DNA of 64,000 bases from Aphanomyces cochlioides (lineage: Eukaryota > Oomycota > Saprolegniomycetes > Saprolegniales > Verrucalvaceae): the NCBI GenBank assembly GCA_019828595.1, contig JAHQRK010000020.1:1364001-1428000 (forward strand). Reading direction: 5' to 3'. The position numbers and the translations under genes are program-made. Numbering within the stretch: the first letter of the stretch is position 1; each line of letters opens with the position of its first letter. The notes beneath the pieces are model-generated. The model made no database searches. It saw only the letters and a list, made by a program, of their open reading frames with translations, and was not told where the DNA came from. This document shows positions 11,553 through 21,266 of this stretch, piece after piece.

Positions 11553-12383
11553 ATGTCGTTAGGATTCATCACCGAGAGTGCGCTCGTTCCATCCAAAGCC
11601 AAGTCGATCAAAGTCGATTCAAAATCGCTCGTTGATTTACAAGCTGTGATCTACAAAAAAGAGCAGGAAAAGCGTCATGGTGTGGACGATCAAGAATCCG
11701 TGTCACTTCGAAGCAAGCGCGGCTCTCGTGCCTCGAAATCTGACGCAACGAAATCGAATCCAGGATTGGCCAACCGCTTGCAAAAAGACGACGAAGACGA
11801 TGAGCTTGGAGATGACGAGCGTGCAAAAAAGAAAAGATCGAGGCAAATCCTCATTGAAAAGGCCAGATTATACGACGAGCTCGCGAGTGGTGCCAAAGTG
11901 TTGCAATCTAAGGACAGTTCTCTCGTCGACTTCAGCGAAAAGAGCGAGTGTGGCCATAAACCCCACGAATTTGTTGATGGAGGCGCTTTAAAAGCAGCTC
12001 AGCCTTCGCAACCGCCTCTGACGATGGAAGTCCAAGATGAATTTGGGCGCACAATCACAGTTCCATTCGTCGCAGCAACGAAACAGCCTGAGGAAACCTC
12101 AACGACGTCTGGAAGTTATGTCGTATCGCAATGGGAGCGAACACTAAAAGAGCAGGAGAAAGGTTTTCTTCATCAAGTGCATGAAGAATCCAAGCTTGCC
12201 AAGCTCACACTCGCGGACAAGAACCAGCGAAAGCAAGCGCGTCTTGCCAAGCTCAAGCAGACTTTCGGTGCGCAAAGCCAACCTCCAGCTGCAACTGCAA
12301 CAGAGCCATCATCTCTCCCCAGCGAACAAGTCTCTGCGCAAGCATCTCGGGAAGCGGATGCATTTCTGTCTAATTTACTATAA
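11553..12383 (+). CDS. CCDC174: CCDC174-like coiled-coil nuclear protein
   Basis: Intronless reading frame of 276 aa, rich in Lys, Glu, Asp and Ser. It matches CCDC174-family hallmarks in order: SLVDLQAVIYKKEQEK (25-40), NPGLANRLQKD (69-79), LIEKARLYDEL (100-110), SSLVDFSEK (122-130) and a DEFGRT segment (162-167) corresponding to the family's D-x-x-GR motif. Animal CCDC174 is a nuclear protein linked to the exon-junction/spliceosome environment, so a role in RNA processing is inferred. The acidic stretch DDEDDELGDDER and the basic AKKKRSR (85-97 region) would suit nuclear localisation. The gene is shorter than its animal relatives (over 400 aa). It ends 21 bp from the convergent racemase gene. 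Confidence 0.7.
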   Translation: MSLGFITESALVPSKAKSIKVDSKSLVDLQAVIYKKEQEKRHGVDDQESVSLRSKRGSRASKSDATKSNPGLANRLQKDDEDDELGDDERAKKKRSRQILIEKARLYDELASGAKVLQSKDSSLVDFSEKSECGHKPHEFVDGGALKAAQPSQPPLTMEVQDEFGRTITVPFVAATKQPEETSTTSGSYVVSQWERTLKEQEKGFLHQVHEESKLAKLTLADKNQRKQARLAKLKQTFGAQSQPPAATATEPSSLPSEQVSAQASREADAFLSNLL

Positions 12384-12404
12384 CCATCAAACCTTGATGT
12401 TATC

Positions 12405-13379
12405 TTAATAAAAGCAAAAGCGAAAGGCATCCATGTCAACCGGTGCTTCTCGATCGTTGTCGGAATCGTAATCATCTAAGAGTTCTGTACCAGTGTCGTC
12501 GTCATCGTCGCCACTGCGGACACTCCGAAGAGTTCGCTTTGGCTTTCCAACAGTCCTGGATTGGAGATCCAGCCGCATATCCAGCGGCACGAGCTTGGAA
12601 GGATCAGCTTCACGTATCATAGCTCGTGCAAGAGCCACCATTGGATCGACAAGCAACATGCCGTCGACTTCCGAACCCGAGAGTGCCATAGGAATTTCAG
12701 TGCAGCCCAGAATGGTCACATCGGCTCCAAGGTTGATCAAAATGCGCGCATACGACTGGAAATTTTCAATCGCCCGTGGGTGGATGGTAGGCGCTGTGCT
12801 TTTGATGCCCCATTCTGTGTCAAAGATTGAGTCGTTGAGAGCTTCTTGTACCGATTCAGGTACTTGAATGACAGTGTAACCCAATGGTTCGAGGAGGTTG
12901 TCAAAGATTCGCTCCTTGCGTGAGCCTGTCGTGGACATGACGCCAATGTTTTGCGCGTGTGGTGCAATCTCCCGGATCATGCGCACGGTTTCTTGAAGCA
13001 TGTGGAGAAGCACGACATGCGCTGATGGGTCGAGTTCGTCCACTGCAGCCGCAAAAACATCCCAGATCGGTGGTGCGTGGAACGTATTGCATGGAACACC
13101 CACAATAAGCATTGCAGGACGTGAGACAGCAGCATGGACAAGCATTTTGAGGCTGCGTGCCATGCCCATCGCTGGATTCTCCATTTCATCATCCATTCCA
13201 TTCTGAGCTAGGAATGCTGGTCTTGCTGTGATATCTGCCGAGCGAGAGATATGGACGACATCTAAGTGGCCTTGATCTGTCCCGTGGTTTAGAGTGTGTC
13301 GAAGAATGGCTTGATGCAGGACCAAACCAGCCGCCGGCCCGACGCCACCCAGGATGCCAAGCAATGTTTCCTGCGGCAT
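12405..13379 (-). CDS. Aspartate/glutamate racemase family protein
   Basis: Single-exon frame of 324 aa starting at the ATG at 13379. The Asp/Glu racemase fold is recognised from the N-terminal ILGGVGPAAG and two cysteine motifs: GVPCNTFH with Cys97 and GCTEIPMAL with Cys226. These are the pair that act as acid and base in cofactor-independent racemisation of aspartate or glutamate. A conserved TTGSRKERIF segment precedes the second half. The C-terminus (about 275-324) is an extension with an acidic run (GDDDDDTGTELLDDYDSDND) not needed for catalysis. The substrate cannot be decided from sequence. Oomycetes often carry bacterial-like amino-acid racemases, so horizontal origin is possible but not shown here. 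A TGATTGG motif lies about 56 bp upstream on the minus strand. Confidence 0.88.
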   Translation of the reverse strand: MPQETLLGILGGVGPAAGLVLHQAILRHTLNHGTDQGHLDVVHISRSADITARPAFLAQNGMDDEMENPAMGMARSLKMLVHAAVSRPAMLIVGVPCNTFHAPPIWDVFAAAVDELDPSAHVVLLHMLQETVRMIREIAPHAQNIGVMSTTGSRKERIFDNLLEPLGYTVIQVPESVQEALNDSIFDTEWGIKSTAPTIHPRAIENFQSYARILINLGADVTILGCTEIPMALSGSEVDGMLLVDPMVALARAMIREADPSKLVPLDMRLDLQSRTVGKPKRTLRSVRSGDDDDDTGTELLDDYDSDNDREAPVDMDAFRFCFY

Positions 13380-13594
13380 GGTTGTAAAAATAAGTTATCG
13401 AATCATCCGGATAAATATCCGGATATGTTGCTGTCCAATCAGAGGGAATACGGTGACTGAGAGAGTGCATTATGAGTGCAAAATTAAATAAATATGATTG
13501 GCTAAAAATAAATTTTAACGTGATATGATTGCCTAGTCGATTCGATTCGCCAGGCAACTGAAAAATCGAATCGATTAGACAATAGAATTTCGGT
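13380..13594. promoter_or_regulatory. Divergent intergenic region with palindromes
   Basis: Contains two ATCCGGAT palindromes (13405-13412 and 13417-13424), a minus-strand TGATTGG (13435-13441) facing the racemase, and a plus-strand TGATTGGCT (13495-13503). It also holds an imperfect inverted repeat, CTAGTCGATTCGATT pairing with AATCGAATCGATTAG, at about 13532-13577. Confidence 0.45.
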
Positions 13595-14010
13595 ATGTCG
13601 CCCCCTATGGTGCGACTTGGTGGATATGCTATCGGAGTGGTTCTTGCTCGAAGTACTGCGAGTTGGGCCTTGATATTGCACAGAATGCCTCAAAGGAAGC
13701 AGGTGAGCATTTTGTTCATTGTAAGCTTCGTCTGATTCGGCCTTGATAGAATCTTGACATGTCGAGTGACATGTTTCGGGGAGTGATCACTTTTGGATGT
13801 GATCCGGTCGACTTGCTCATCGCTCGGATCGATTCACGCCAAGTTATGTTGCACGAGGCTTCGCTGGATGCTGATAAGCATTTTTTCATTGGTGACATCG
13901 TCTGAATCATGCTCGATAGATTGGTCGATGCGGCTCAGAGAGTTGTGGCGTTCCTATCCGTGGTGGTCGTGGTGGCAGCTTGTGGCGTGGTCTGTGGCGC
14001 GTTTGTGGTG
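13595..14010 (+). CDS. Possible small spliced gene or gene remnant
   Basis: An ATG at 13595 opens a hydrophobic 36-codon exon ending at 13702. A good 47-nt GT-AG intron follows (13703-13749), then a second exon of 41 codons to 13872 (about NLDMSSDMFRG to HEASLDA). A following 47-nt segment (13873-13919) closely resembles the first intron but begins GA instead of GT and contains a stop, so the gene may be broken here. Downstream, 13920-14010 can encode a valine-rich hydrophobic stretch in another frame. I recognise no family. It could be a decaying gene. Confidence 0.22.
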
Positions 14011-14869
14011 AGTATGGCCTAGTTTTGGGCTTGATATGTCTCGATGTTTGCTTGAGGAAGGCTGCGGCTTGAACCTTGTGGACGGTACCCCGCTGTGATA
14101 CCAGTCGCTGCTGGCTGAAGGTGGTCGTGGACAAGTAGGCCATTCGTATTTGGTCGGGGGGACGCCCCCACGCTTGTCTGTGAGTTGGGGCAGAGCATTT
14201 CATGGCTTGTTTCTCATGTTTATTTCCCTTGACGGCTCCAGCGAAGACGCATTCTAGATTCCGCGTGTGCCTGCATGTTGCATGTTTCCATCTCTTGTTT
14301 GAATGGATTGCACTGACGTTGTAGTTCACCCAAGGCGAGCGTCGACTTGTTTGTGATGGTCGTCAAGGCTTTAAATTGGTGCCAAGTGTATTGCGGCCAT
14401 GGTTCGTACGGAAGACAAGCGGTTCTTGAGTGTGCTACTCAACTTGCGATTTTTGAGTTCGCAATTCGACCAGCTGGTGCTGCGCCATGGAGGAGGGTAT
14501 TGCTTCCTTGCCCTCATCACAGATATTGATTTTTCAAGTTCTTTTTGCTTGATGTTTTGAGCTTGTAGGTTTCTCGCGCGATATTGTCCAAGTCGAAAAC
14601 CAAGTCGATGATTTTGGGCGAAGCAATCGCCAATTTTCTAATTTCGTCATCGACTTCAAAATTGATCATTCTTTGACTTTGGTGCATGCTATAGCGGGTA
14701 GCCTTCAAGTCCAACATGGTTGACGAGTGCAGTTGAATATGGTAAGCCATTAAATGGTTGATTTTCTCGATAAATTTCAAGTAGATCCTCAGTGATTTGG
14801 TTGTGATTTTGTTGGTGGTCGTTGTTGCACATGTCGGATTTTTCGAAGAGATAGGTCCCTGGGCACTGG
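14011..14869. other. Non-coding or unrecognised sequence
   Basis: Only short frames are present: 14347-14529 on the plus strand (60 codons) and 14517-14780 on the minus strand (87 codons, Lys/Ile-rich). None has recognisable features or clear splice partners. No function is assigned. Confidence 0.4.
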
Positions 14870-15250
14870 ATTAATCATTCTGAAACTTGGTGTAGACATT
14901 GTCGAAGCATTGGTCTATGGATGGCTCTCTTGATGGTCGTGTCGATTCGCACTGTAACCGGCTCAAAATCGCCGACTACGATTCTTCGTCATTTGTTGAC
15001 TGTTGGAGCATTACTTAGCGGTAAGTTGTCTTAACGTGGGTGGAATCATTTTGAACTTGGTGTAGAAGTTCTTGAACCATTGCAGCGTGGATGGTTCTCT
15101 TGGTGGTTTCGGTGTTTCTGGCTGCAACCGGGTCAAAATCGTTTTTTGTCGTCGGTTGGTGTATACTGTGTAGCCGAGTTGTAAGTCGTCTAAGTCGTCT
15201 TCATGTGGGTGAATTCATTTCACACATGGTGAAGATGCTCTTGAAGCACA
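14870..15250. repeat. Degenerate tandem repeats, period about 171 bp
   Basis: Three diverged copies are anchored by similar words at about 14880, 15051 and 15222 (CTTGGTGTAGA-like, followed by a GAAGCATTGG/GAACCATTGC-like stretch). The first two share GATGGYTCTCTTGRTGG and AACCGGSTCAAAATCG. Each copy looks like a short exon between a gtag-type acceptor and a gtaagt-type donor, suggesting decayed duplicated exons. The last copy runs into the tRNA-Tyr remnants. Confidence 0.5.
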
Positions 15251-15300
15251 GTATGGCTTCAGAAATCAAATGGCCACCGGTTCGCTTCCGGTTGACCGGA
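15249..15300 (+). pseudogene. tRNA-Tyr 3'-half remnant 1
   Basis: Consists of the last 16 nt of the tRNA-Tyr intron followed by the complete 3' exon: anticodon-stem half TCAAA, variable loop, T arm and acceptor TGACCGG. The T loop reads TTCGCTT instead of TTCGATT, so the B box carries one mutation. No 5' half precedes it. Confidence 0.75.
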
Positions 15301-15314
15301 CCGGCACCCGAGAA

Positions 15315-15366
15315 CAGTATGGCTTCAGAAATCAAATGGCCACCGGTTCGATTCCGGTTGACCGGA
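15315..15366 (+). pseudogene. tRNA-Tyr 3'-half remnant 2, with T arm
   Basis: Direct repeat of remnant 1 (66 bp apart) with a perfect T arm, ACCGG-TTCGATT-CCGGT, and acceptor TGACCGG. The 5' exon is missing. From here on the sequence is collinear with the tandem unit, so this is the left end of the array. It shows what the array copies have lost. Confidence 0.8.
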
Positions 15367-15738
15367 CTCTCTTTTCACACTTTCATCTCCTTTCCTTCTC
15401 TTACCCTCTTTTTTCCACCTCTCTCTTCATCTTCACGACCTTTACACGTCCCAACATTTAGACTCATCACATTTATTGTGCATTTCAACAAATTTGGCTA
15501 TTCTGGGGTTAAAACGGCCGATTTAATATGGGTGTTAACAGAATAAAGCCCAGTCCTCATTAACTTTAATAGCACTCCAAGCCTCGTTTGGTCAGATTTA
15601 CAAGCGAGCTGTCGTGATTAACGGTCAGAATAAAGTGGAACAGGCAGATTTGCACTTTCTAATGTGCAAATCTGCGAGAATATCGGTTACTATAACGTCT
15701 CTAAAAATACTTTTGTTCCAGTGAGCCAAGCCGTCTCG

Positions 15739-16703
15739 ATGACCCACAGCAAGGACATGCGTTGGAGAGCCGTCGTCCTCCGATTTGTCTACGGTATTGA
15801 GATTGCTGATGTTCACATTCTACTTGGTATGTCAGTGCGGTCAATTAACCGTTGGTATTCACAGTTCAAGCGAGTTGGCCATGTTGGCACGAAACAAAGA
15901 AAGAAAGTTGGGTCGTCGTGGGACCAGAGCGTCATAGATTTCGTTGAGTTGTATGTTGTGGAACACCCATGTTTCTATCTGGAAGAACTACAAATGGCAC
16001 TGAGGTCGAAGTTCCCATGTTTGCAAAAGATAAGTCCATCAACAATTTGTCGAGCTCTCAAGTTTGATCTCAACCTCACACGTAAGGTACTTGAAAAGAG
16101 GGCTAGAGAAAGCAGCGCGGAGGAGCTGCGCATGTTTACAATCGACTGTATCCATTTTACTCGCACCCCAGCCAATTGGTCTTTGTGGATGAGACTTCCA
16201 AAGATGGAAGGGATGCCTTGCGCAAATACGATTGGTCTCGGCGAAACACACCAGCTATTGTAAACTTGCCGTTTGCCCGTGGTGAACGAGTTTCTATCCT
16301 TGCTGCCATGAATTGCTTTGGATTTTTTGCTTACAATTCCACTAATGGTACGTATGATAGATATGAATTTCACAATGCTTTATGCAACAAAGTTATCCCT
16401 TATCTGAATCCTTGGCCTTTGCTCAGGTCAATCTTAATCCTGGACAACGCTAAAATCCACATGTACAAAGAACTGGAAGTTGCTGTGCACTCTCGTGGAG
16501 CTCTTGTGTTTTTTCTACCACCATATTCACCACAATTGAATCCCATTGAAGTTGGATTTGCTCAGTTGAAAAGGTGAATTTTGAAGTTTCCATTGGCATT
16601 TCGTGTGGATATTAAGCGGACCTTGGACGTTGCTTTGACTTGCTGTCTCCACTCACCAGTCTACAGACGTGGGGTTAAATCTTTATCACCATTGCGGCTA
16701 TGA
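15739..16703 (+). pseudogene. Tc1-family DD34E transposase, frameshifted
   Basis: The N-terminal part from 15739 (MTHSKDMRWRAVVLRF) has two helix-turn-helix segments typical of Tc1 transposases (VHILLGMSVRSINRWYSQF; ISPSTICRAL). The catalytic half continues in another frame from about 16145: PSQLVFVDETS with the first Asp, LILDNAKIH with the second Asp and SPQLNPIE with the Glu, 34 residues between the last two. A shift of one base at about 16140-16155 separates the halves. A TGA at 16575-16577 interrupts the C-terminus, which otherwise stays open to 16701-16703. This copy cannot make an intact enzyme. Confidence 0.88.
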
Positions 16704-16755
16704 AATTGGACAGTTAGAAACTTCAAAGTTTGCATTCAATGAATAATGTATTTGA

Positions 16756-17764
16756 TTAAAATTCATGGATTGAGGGGCTAGAATTGGCATGCTCTTGGTG
16801 GTCGACGTCGTTCATGTTACTAGCAGGGGGATCTGTGACTATTGGAGGTCGATATGGTTCATATAGAGCAAACGGGGGAAGGCCAGCAAGAGCTCTGAAG
16901 TCTGCAACATTGACAGGCAGCGTTATGATTTCACCATTCATTTGAACTCGGAGTGGTCGGTAATCTTGAGCAATTTCAGCTGCACGAGCGTCTCGTGTAT
17001 TTGTGATTCTCTCCATCTCTCTATCAATGTGATTCAGTTGATGAATGGTTGCATTCTGGGGCAAGTTCACAATATCAGGTTCATCCACTTGTCTGGCCAA
17101 GGTGGTGGTACTTATGTATTGTAGAGCAGCAGGACCTGGCTGGACAGGGCGATCGACTTCAAGAATTCTTTGTCGTACGCTGTCTATACGATCAGTCGTC
17201 CCTCGCCGAATTTGCGCCATGGTTAAGCTCTTTTTCTCTAGATAGACAAATAATTCTAAGCGGAAGTCGCCTCCACCATTCCGCTTGAGATTGTAGTTGT
17301 TCCATGCACAACGAATTGAAGAGAGGGCATTGGTTTCTGTCAGCTCTAAGTATTTTGTTTGGGGTGCTGTAGACGAGGGTTTCAACAGGATTGCTATGGA
17401 GTCGTTTAAGACAAGCACTGATTTGTCCTTTGAAGCTGCCTGGCTTGTTGAGTATCGCTGGACAACTTCGGTCACACGGTCTTTAACTTTGAGAGCAAGG
17501 ACACCAAAAGATTCGTCGCGTGTGTCGTAGGCAAGCTCTTGTGGTGGATCGGCGTCCTTCCTATTGCCAGAGAATGCCTTGCCAATTTTCACACGGAGGA
17601 GAACGGTGACATGTCTTGGTAAGGCGACAACATTGCGAGCATGTGCCATGAAATCCCAAATGGGATCGACGTTCAACCGATTTGTATTCTAAATATACAC
17701 TCCCAACGTAATTCAGACCCCGTTTTAGCTTAAAACGGTCCAGATTTATGGATGGATTAGCCAT
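16756..17764 (-). CDS. Passenger ORF of the Tc1-like element, unknown function
   Basis: A frame of about 300 aa runs on the minus strand inside the transposon, between the transposase and the right terminal repeat. The first ATG in the main frame is at 17652 (MAHARNVVAL). A better start may be the ATG at 17764 (MANPSINLDRF), joined through a 19-nt gap (just after LNYVG) that looks like a very short intron or an indel. The protein contains a basic, aromatic patch (IRCAWNNYNLKRNGGGDFRLELF) and a helical, charged segment (LNHIDREMERITNTRDARAAEI), with a proline-rich end. I do not recognise a family. Its position inside the ends suggests it is an element gene or captured cargo. Confidence 0.5.
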
Positions 17765-18802
17765 GACTTCAAAGCAGCTTTAAGCTTCTAATCTGGGTGA
17801 CAAATAGCTTGAAAGGCACAATACCTACACATACAACAACTACACACTATACAGTCTATTCCAATGCCACACAAACAAATCTACGCGTTTTCACCAGCAT
17901 TCACGCGGCATGAGCCATCATTGCTCTGTCTTGTTTATTTCATGTGCAGGACACATTGGATGCACCCCAAAAGACATTACAATCAAGAGGAATCACATTC
18001 CCTTACATACGTTGTCGTGCCAGTATTTTTGTCGCTCGTCAATCTCTGACAAAAACTCCTCCACGTAGTAGCATAGAAGTGCCATTTTGAAGGTCCAGTG
18101 AGCATACATGCCCCACAGCTCCTACGTTTGCCTTTCGGATGTCTGTGACGGCTCAGTTCAAAGTAGTTCGGGGTTGACGTTTTAAGTGATGCCTCGCTAA
18201 TTCATTGATCGAAATGAACAACACGTTATTTAAACATGGTTGCTTCTTGGAGGATAAAACAGTTTATGTTGGTTGTCCAAAATGAACAGCCTCATACTTT
18301 CCAACCTCTGAATTGAGGTATAATCCCTTTGCAAAAACAAATCGCAACGACGTTTGGCTTCAACACAGAGAGAGGAGGAAAAAGAGTCTACCAATCGCAC
18401 ACGCATACATTCCGTTCTTGTTGTGTCGTTGTTTTAGTCACTCATATTTTGGCAAGTCATATATACATTCTTTTGGGGGGGGGGGACAGCACGAAGATTC
18501 ATCGTGCTAACTTGGTGCGTGCTGTGTGGCCACGGTGCGACGTTGGTACGGAGACTTCTCTACAACACTGCATGAGGCAGAGCGAAGAGCTTGGTAAAGG
18601 GTAAGAGTGTTTGTAAATAAGAAGGTGGATGGAATGCGATGTTGTAGATGAAATGGCAGAGACGAGTCTCTGAAAATGGGCTGGAAGATAGTGAGGACTA
18701 TAAGAATACAGGGTGTAGGATGTGGTTGATGATGTCAGTTGGTAGTGTATGTAGATGACTAAAATAGTGTGTGAAAGGTCGGTGGCTGGAGGACGAATGT
18801 GT

Positions 18803-18899
18803 CCGGTCATAGCTCAGTTGGTAGAGCGTTTGACTGTAGTGGAAAGTTGTATTGGATTCAGTATGGCTTCAGAAATCAAATGGCCACCGGTTGACCGGA
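18803..18899 (+). pseudogene. tRNA-Tyr(GTA) pseudogene, unit 1
   Basis: 5' exon 18803-18839: acceptor CCGGTCA, D arm GCTC/GAGC, anticodon stem TTTGA and loop with GTA. Intron 18840-18874 (35 nt, after position 37 as in other tRNA-Tyr genes). 3' exon 18875-18899: TCAAA pairs with TTTGA and the acceptor TGACCGG pairs with CCGGTCA. The T arm is reduced from 17 nt to 6 by an 11-bp deletion between CCGGTT direct repeats, removing the B box. A T-run terminator follows. The G tract later in this unit is the longest (about 11). Confidence 0.88.
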
Positions 18900-19986
18900 C
18901 TCTCTTTTTCACACTTTCATCTCCTTTCCTTCTCTTGCCCTCTTTTTTCCACCTCTCTCTTCATCTTCACGACCTTTACACGTCCCAACATTTAGACTCA
19001 TCACATTTACCTACACATACAACAACTACACACTATACAGTCTATTCCAATGCCACACAAACAAATCTACGCGTTTTCACCAGCATTCACGCGGCATGAG
19101 CCATCATTGCTCTGTCTTGTTTATTTCATGTGCAGGACACATTGGATGCACCCCAAAAGACATTACAATCAAGAGGAATCACATTCCCTTACATACGTTG
19201 TCGTGCCAGTATTTTTGTCGCTCGTCAATCTCTGACAAAAACTCCTCCACGTAGTAGCATAGAAGTGCCATTTTGAAGGTCCAGTGAGCATACATGCCCC
19301 ACAGCTCCTACGTTTGCCTTTCGGATGTCTGTGACGGCTCAGTTCAAAGTAGTTCGGGGTTGACGTTTTAAGTGATGCCTCGCTAATTCATTGATCGAAA
19401 TGAACAACACGTTATTTAAACATGGTTGCTTCTTGGAGGACAAAACAGTTTATGTTGGTTGTCCAAAATGAACGGCCTCATACTTTCCAACCTCTGAATT
19501 GAGGTATAATCCCTTTGCAAAAACAAATCGCAACGACGTTTGGCTTCAACACAGAGAGAGGAGGAAAAAGAGTCTACCAATCGCACACGCATACATTCCG
19601 TTCTTGTTGTGTCGTTGTTTTAGTCACTCATATTTTGGCAAGTCATATATACATTCTTTTTGGGGGGACACAGCACGAGGATTCATCGTGCTAACTTGGT
19701 GCGTGCTGTGTGGCCACGGTGCGACGTTGGTACGGAGACTTCTCTACAACACTGCATGAGGCAGAGCGAAGAGCTTGGTAAAGGGTAAGAGTGTTTGTAA
19801 ATAAGAAGGTGGATGGAATGCGATGTTGTAGATGAAATGGCAGAGACGAGTCTCTGAAAATGGGCTGGAAGATAGTGAGGACTATAAGAATACAGGGTGT
19901 AGGATGTGGTTGATGATGTCAGTTGGTAGTGTATGTAGATGACTAAAATAGTGTGTGAAAGGTCGGTGGCTGGAGGACGAATGTGT

Positions 19987-20083
19987 CCGGTCATAGCTCA
20001 GTTGGTAGAGCGTTTGACTGTAGTGGAAAGTTGTATTGGATTCAGTATGGCTTCAGAAATCAAATGGCCACCGGTTGACCGGA
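19987..20083 (+). pseudogene. tRNA-Tyr pseudogene, unit 2
   Basis: Same 11-bp T-arm deletion. The unit's homopolymer tract is T5G6. Confidence 0.85.
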
Positions 20084-21169
20084 CTCTCTTTTTCACACTT
20101 TCATCTCCTTTCCTTCTCTTGCCCTCTTTTTTCCACCTCTCTCTTCATCTTCACGACCTTTACACGTCCCAACATTTAGACTCATCACATTTACCTACAC
20201 ATACAACAACTACACACTATACAGTCTATTCCAATGCCACACAAACAAATCTACGCGTTTTCACCAGCATTCACGCGGCATGAGCCATCATTGCTCTGTC
20301 TTGTTTATTTCATGTGCAGGACACATTGGATGCACCCCAAAAGACATTACAATCAAGAGGAATCACATTCCCTTACATACGTTGTCGTGCCAGTATTTTT
20401 GTCGCTCGTCAATCTCTGACAAAAACTCCTCCACGTAGTAGCATAGAAGTGCCATTTTGAAGGTCCAGTGAGCATACATGCCCCACAGCTCCTACGTTTG
20501 CCTTTCGGATGTCTGTGACGGCTCAGTTCAAAGTAGTTCGGGGTTGACGTTTTAAGTGATGCCTCGCTAATTCATTGATCGAAATGAACAACACGTTATT
20601 TAAACATGGTTGCTTCTTGGAGGACAAAACAGTTTATGTTGGTTGTCCAAAATGAACGGCCTCATACTTTCCAACCTCTGAATTGAGGTATAATCCCTTT
20701 GCAAAAACAAATCGCAACGACGTTTGGCTTCAACACAGAGAGAGGAGGAAAAAGAGTCTACCAATCGCACACGCATACATTCCGTTCTTGTTGTGTCGTT
20801 GTTTTAGTCACTCATATTTTGGCAAGTCATATATACATTCTTTTGGGGGGACACAGCACGAGGATTCATCGTGCTAACTTGGTGCGTGCTGTGTGGCCAC
20901 GGTGCGACGTTGGTACGGAGACTTCTCTACAACACTGCATGAGGCAGAGCGAAGAGCTTGGTAAAGGGTAAGAGTGTTTGTAAATAAGAAGGTGGATGGA
21001 ATGCGATGTTGTAGATGAAATGGCAGAGACGAGTCTCTGAAAATGGGCTGGAAGATAGTGAGGACTATAAGAATACAGGGTGTAGGATGTGGTTGATGAT
21101 GTCAGTTGGTAGTGTATGTAGATGACTAAAATAGTGTGTGAAAGGTCGGTGGCTGGAGGACGAATGTGT

Positions 21170-21266
21170 CCGGTCATAGCTCAGTTGGTAGAGCGTTTGA
21201 CTGTAGTGGAAAGTTGTATTGGATTCAGTATGGCTTCAGAAATCAAATGGCCACCGGTTGACCGGA
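21170..21266 (+). pseudogene. tRNA-Tyr pseudogene, unit 3
   Basis: T-armless copy. Two extra bases (CA) lie just after the T-run, and the tract is T5G8. Confidence 0.85.

Larger units (their letters stand above)
15476..17821 (+). mobile_element. Tc1-type DNA transposon nested in the first array unit
   Basis: Comparison with the other units shows an insertion exactly after CACATTTA. Both flanks carry TA (15474-15475 and 17822-17823), the Tc1/mariner target duplication. The ends are imperfect inverted repeats (TTGTGCATTTCAA at the left, TTGTGCCTTTCAA read inward at the right). The 2346-bp element holds a broken transposase on the plus strand and a second reading frame on the minus strand. Confidence 0.9.

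Noticed and set aside
13595..15250. A confident multi-exon gene across 13.6-15.2 kb
   Set aside because: Only the first intron has good signals; the later segments contain stops in the needed frames and no family is recognisable.
16756..17676. Start of the passenger ORF at 17676
   Set aside because: That codon is TTG; in a nuclear eukaryotic gene the ATG at 17652 or, through a short gap, 17764 is more plausible.
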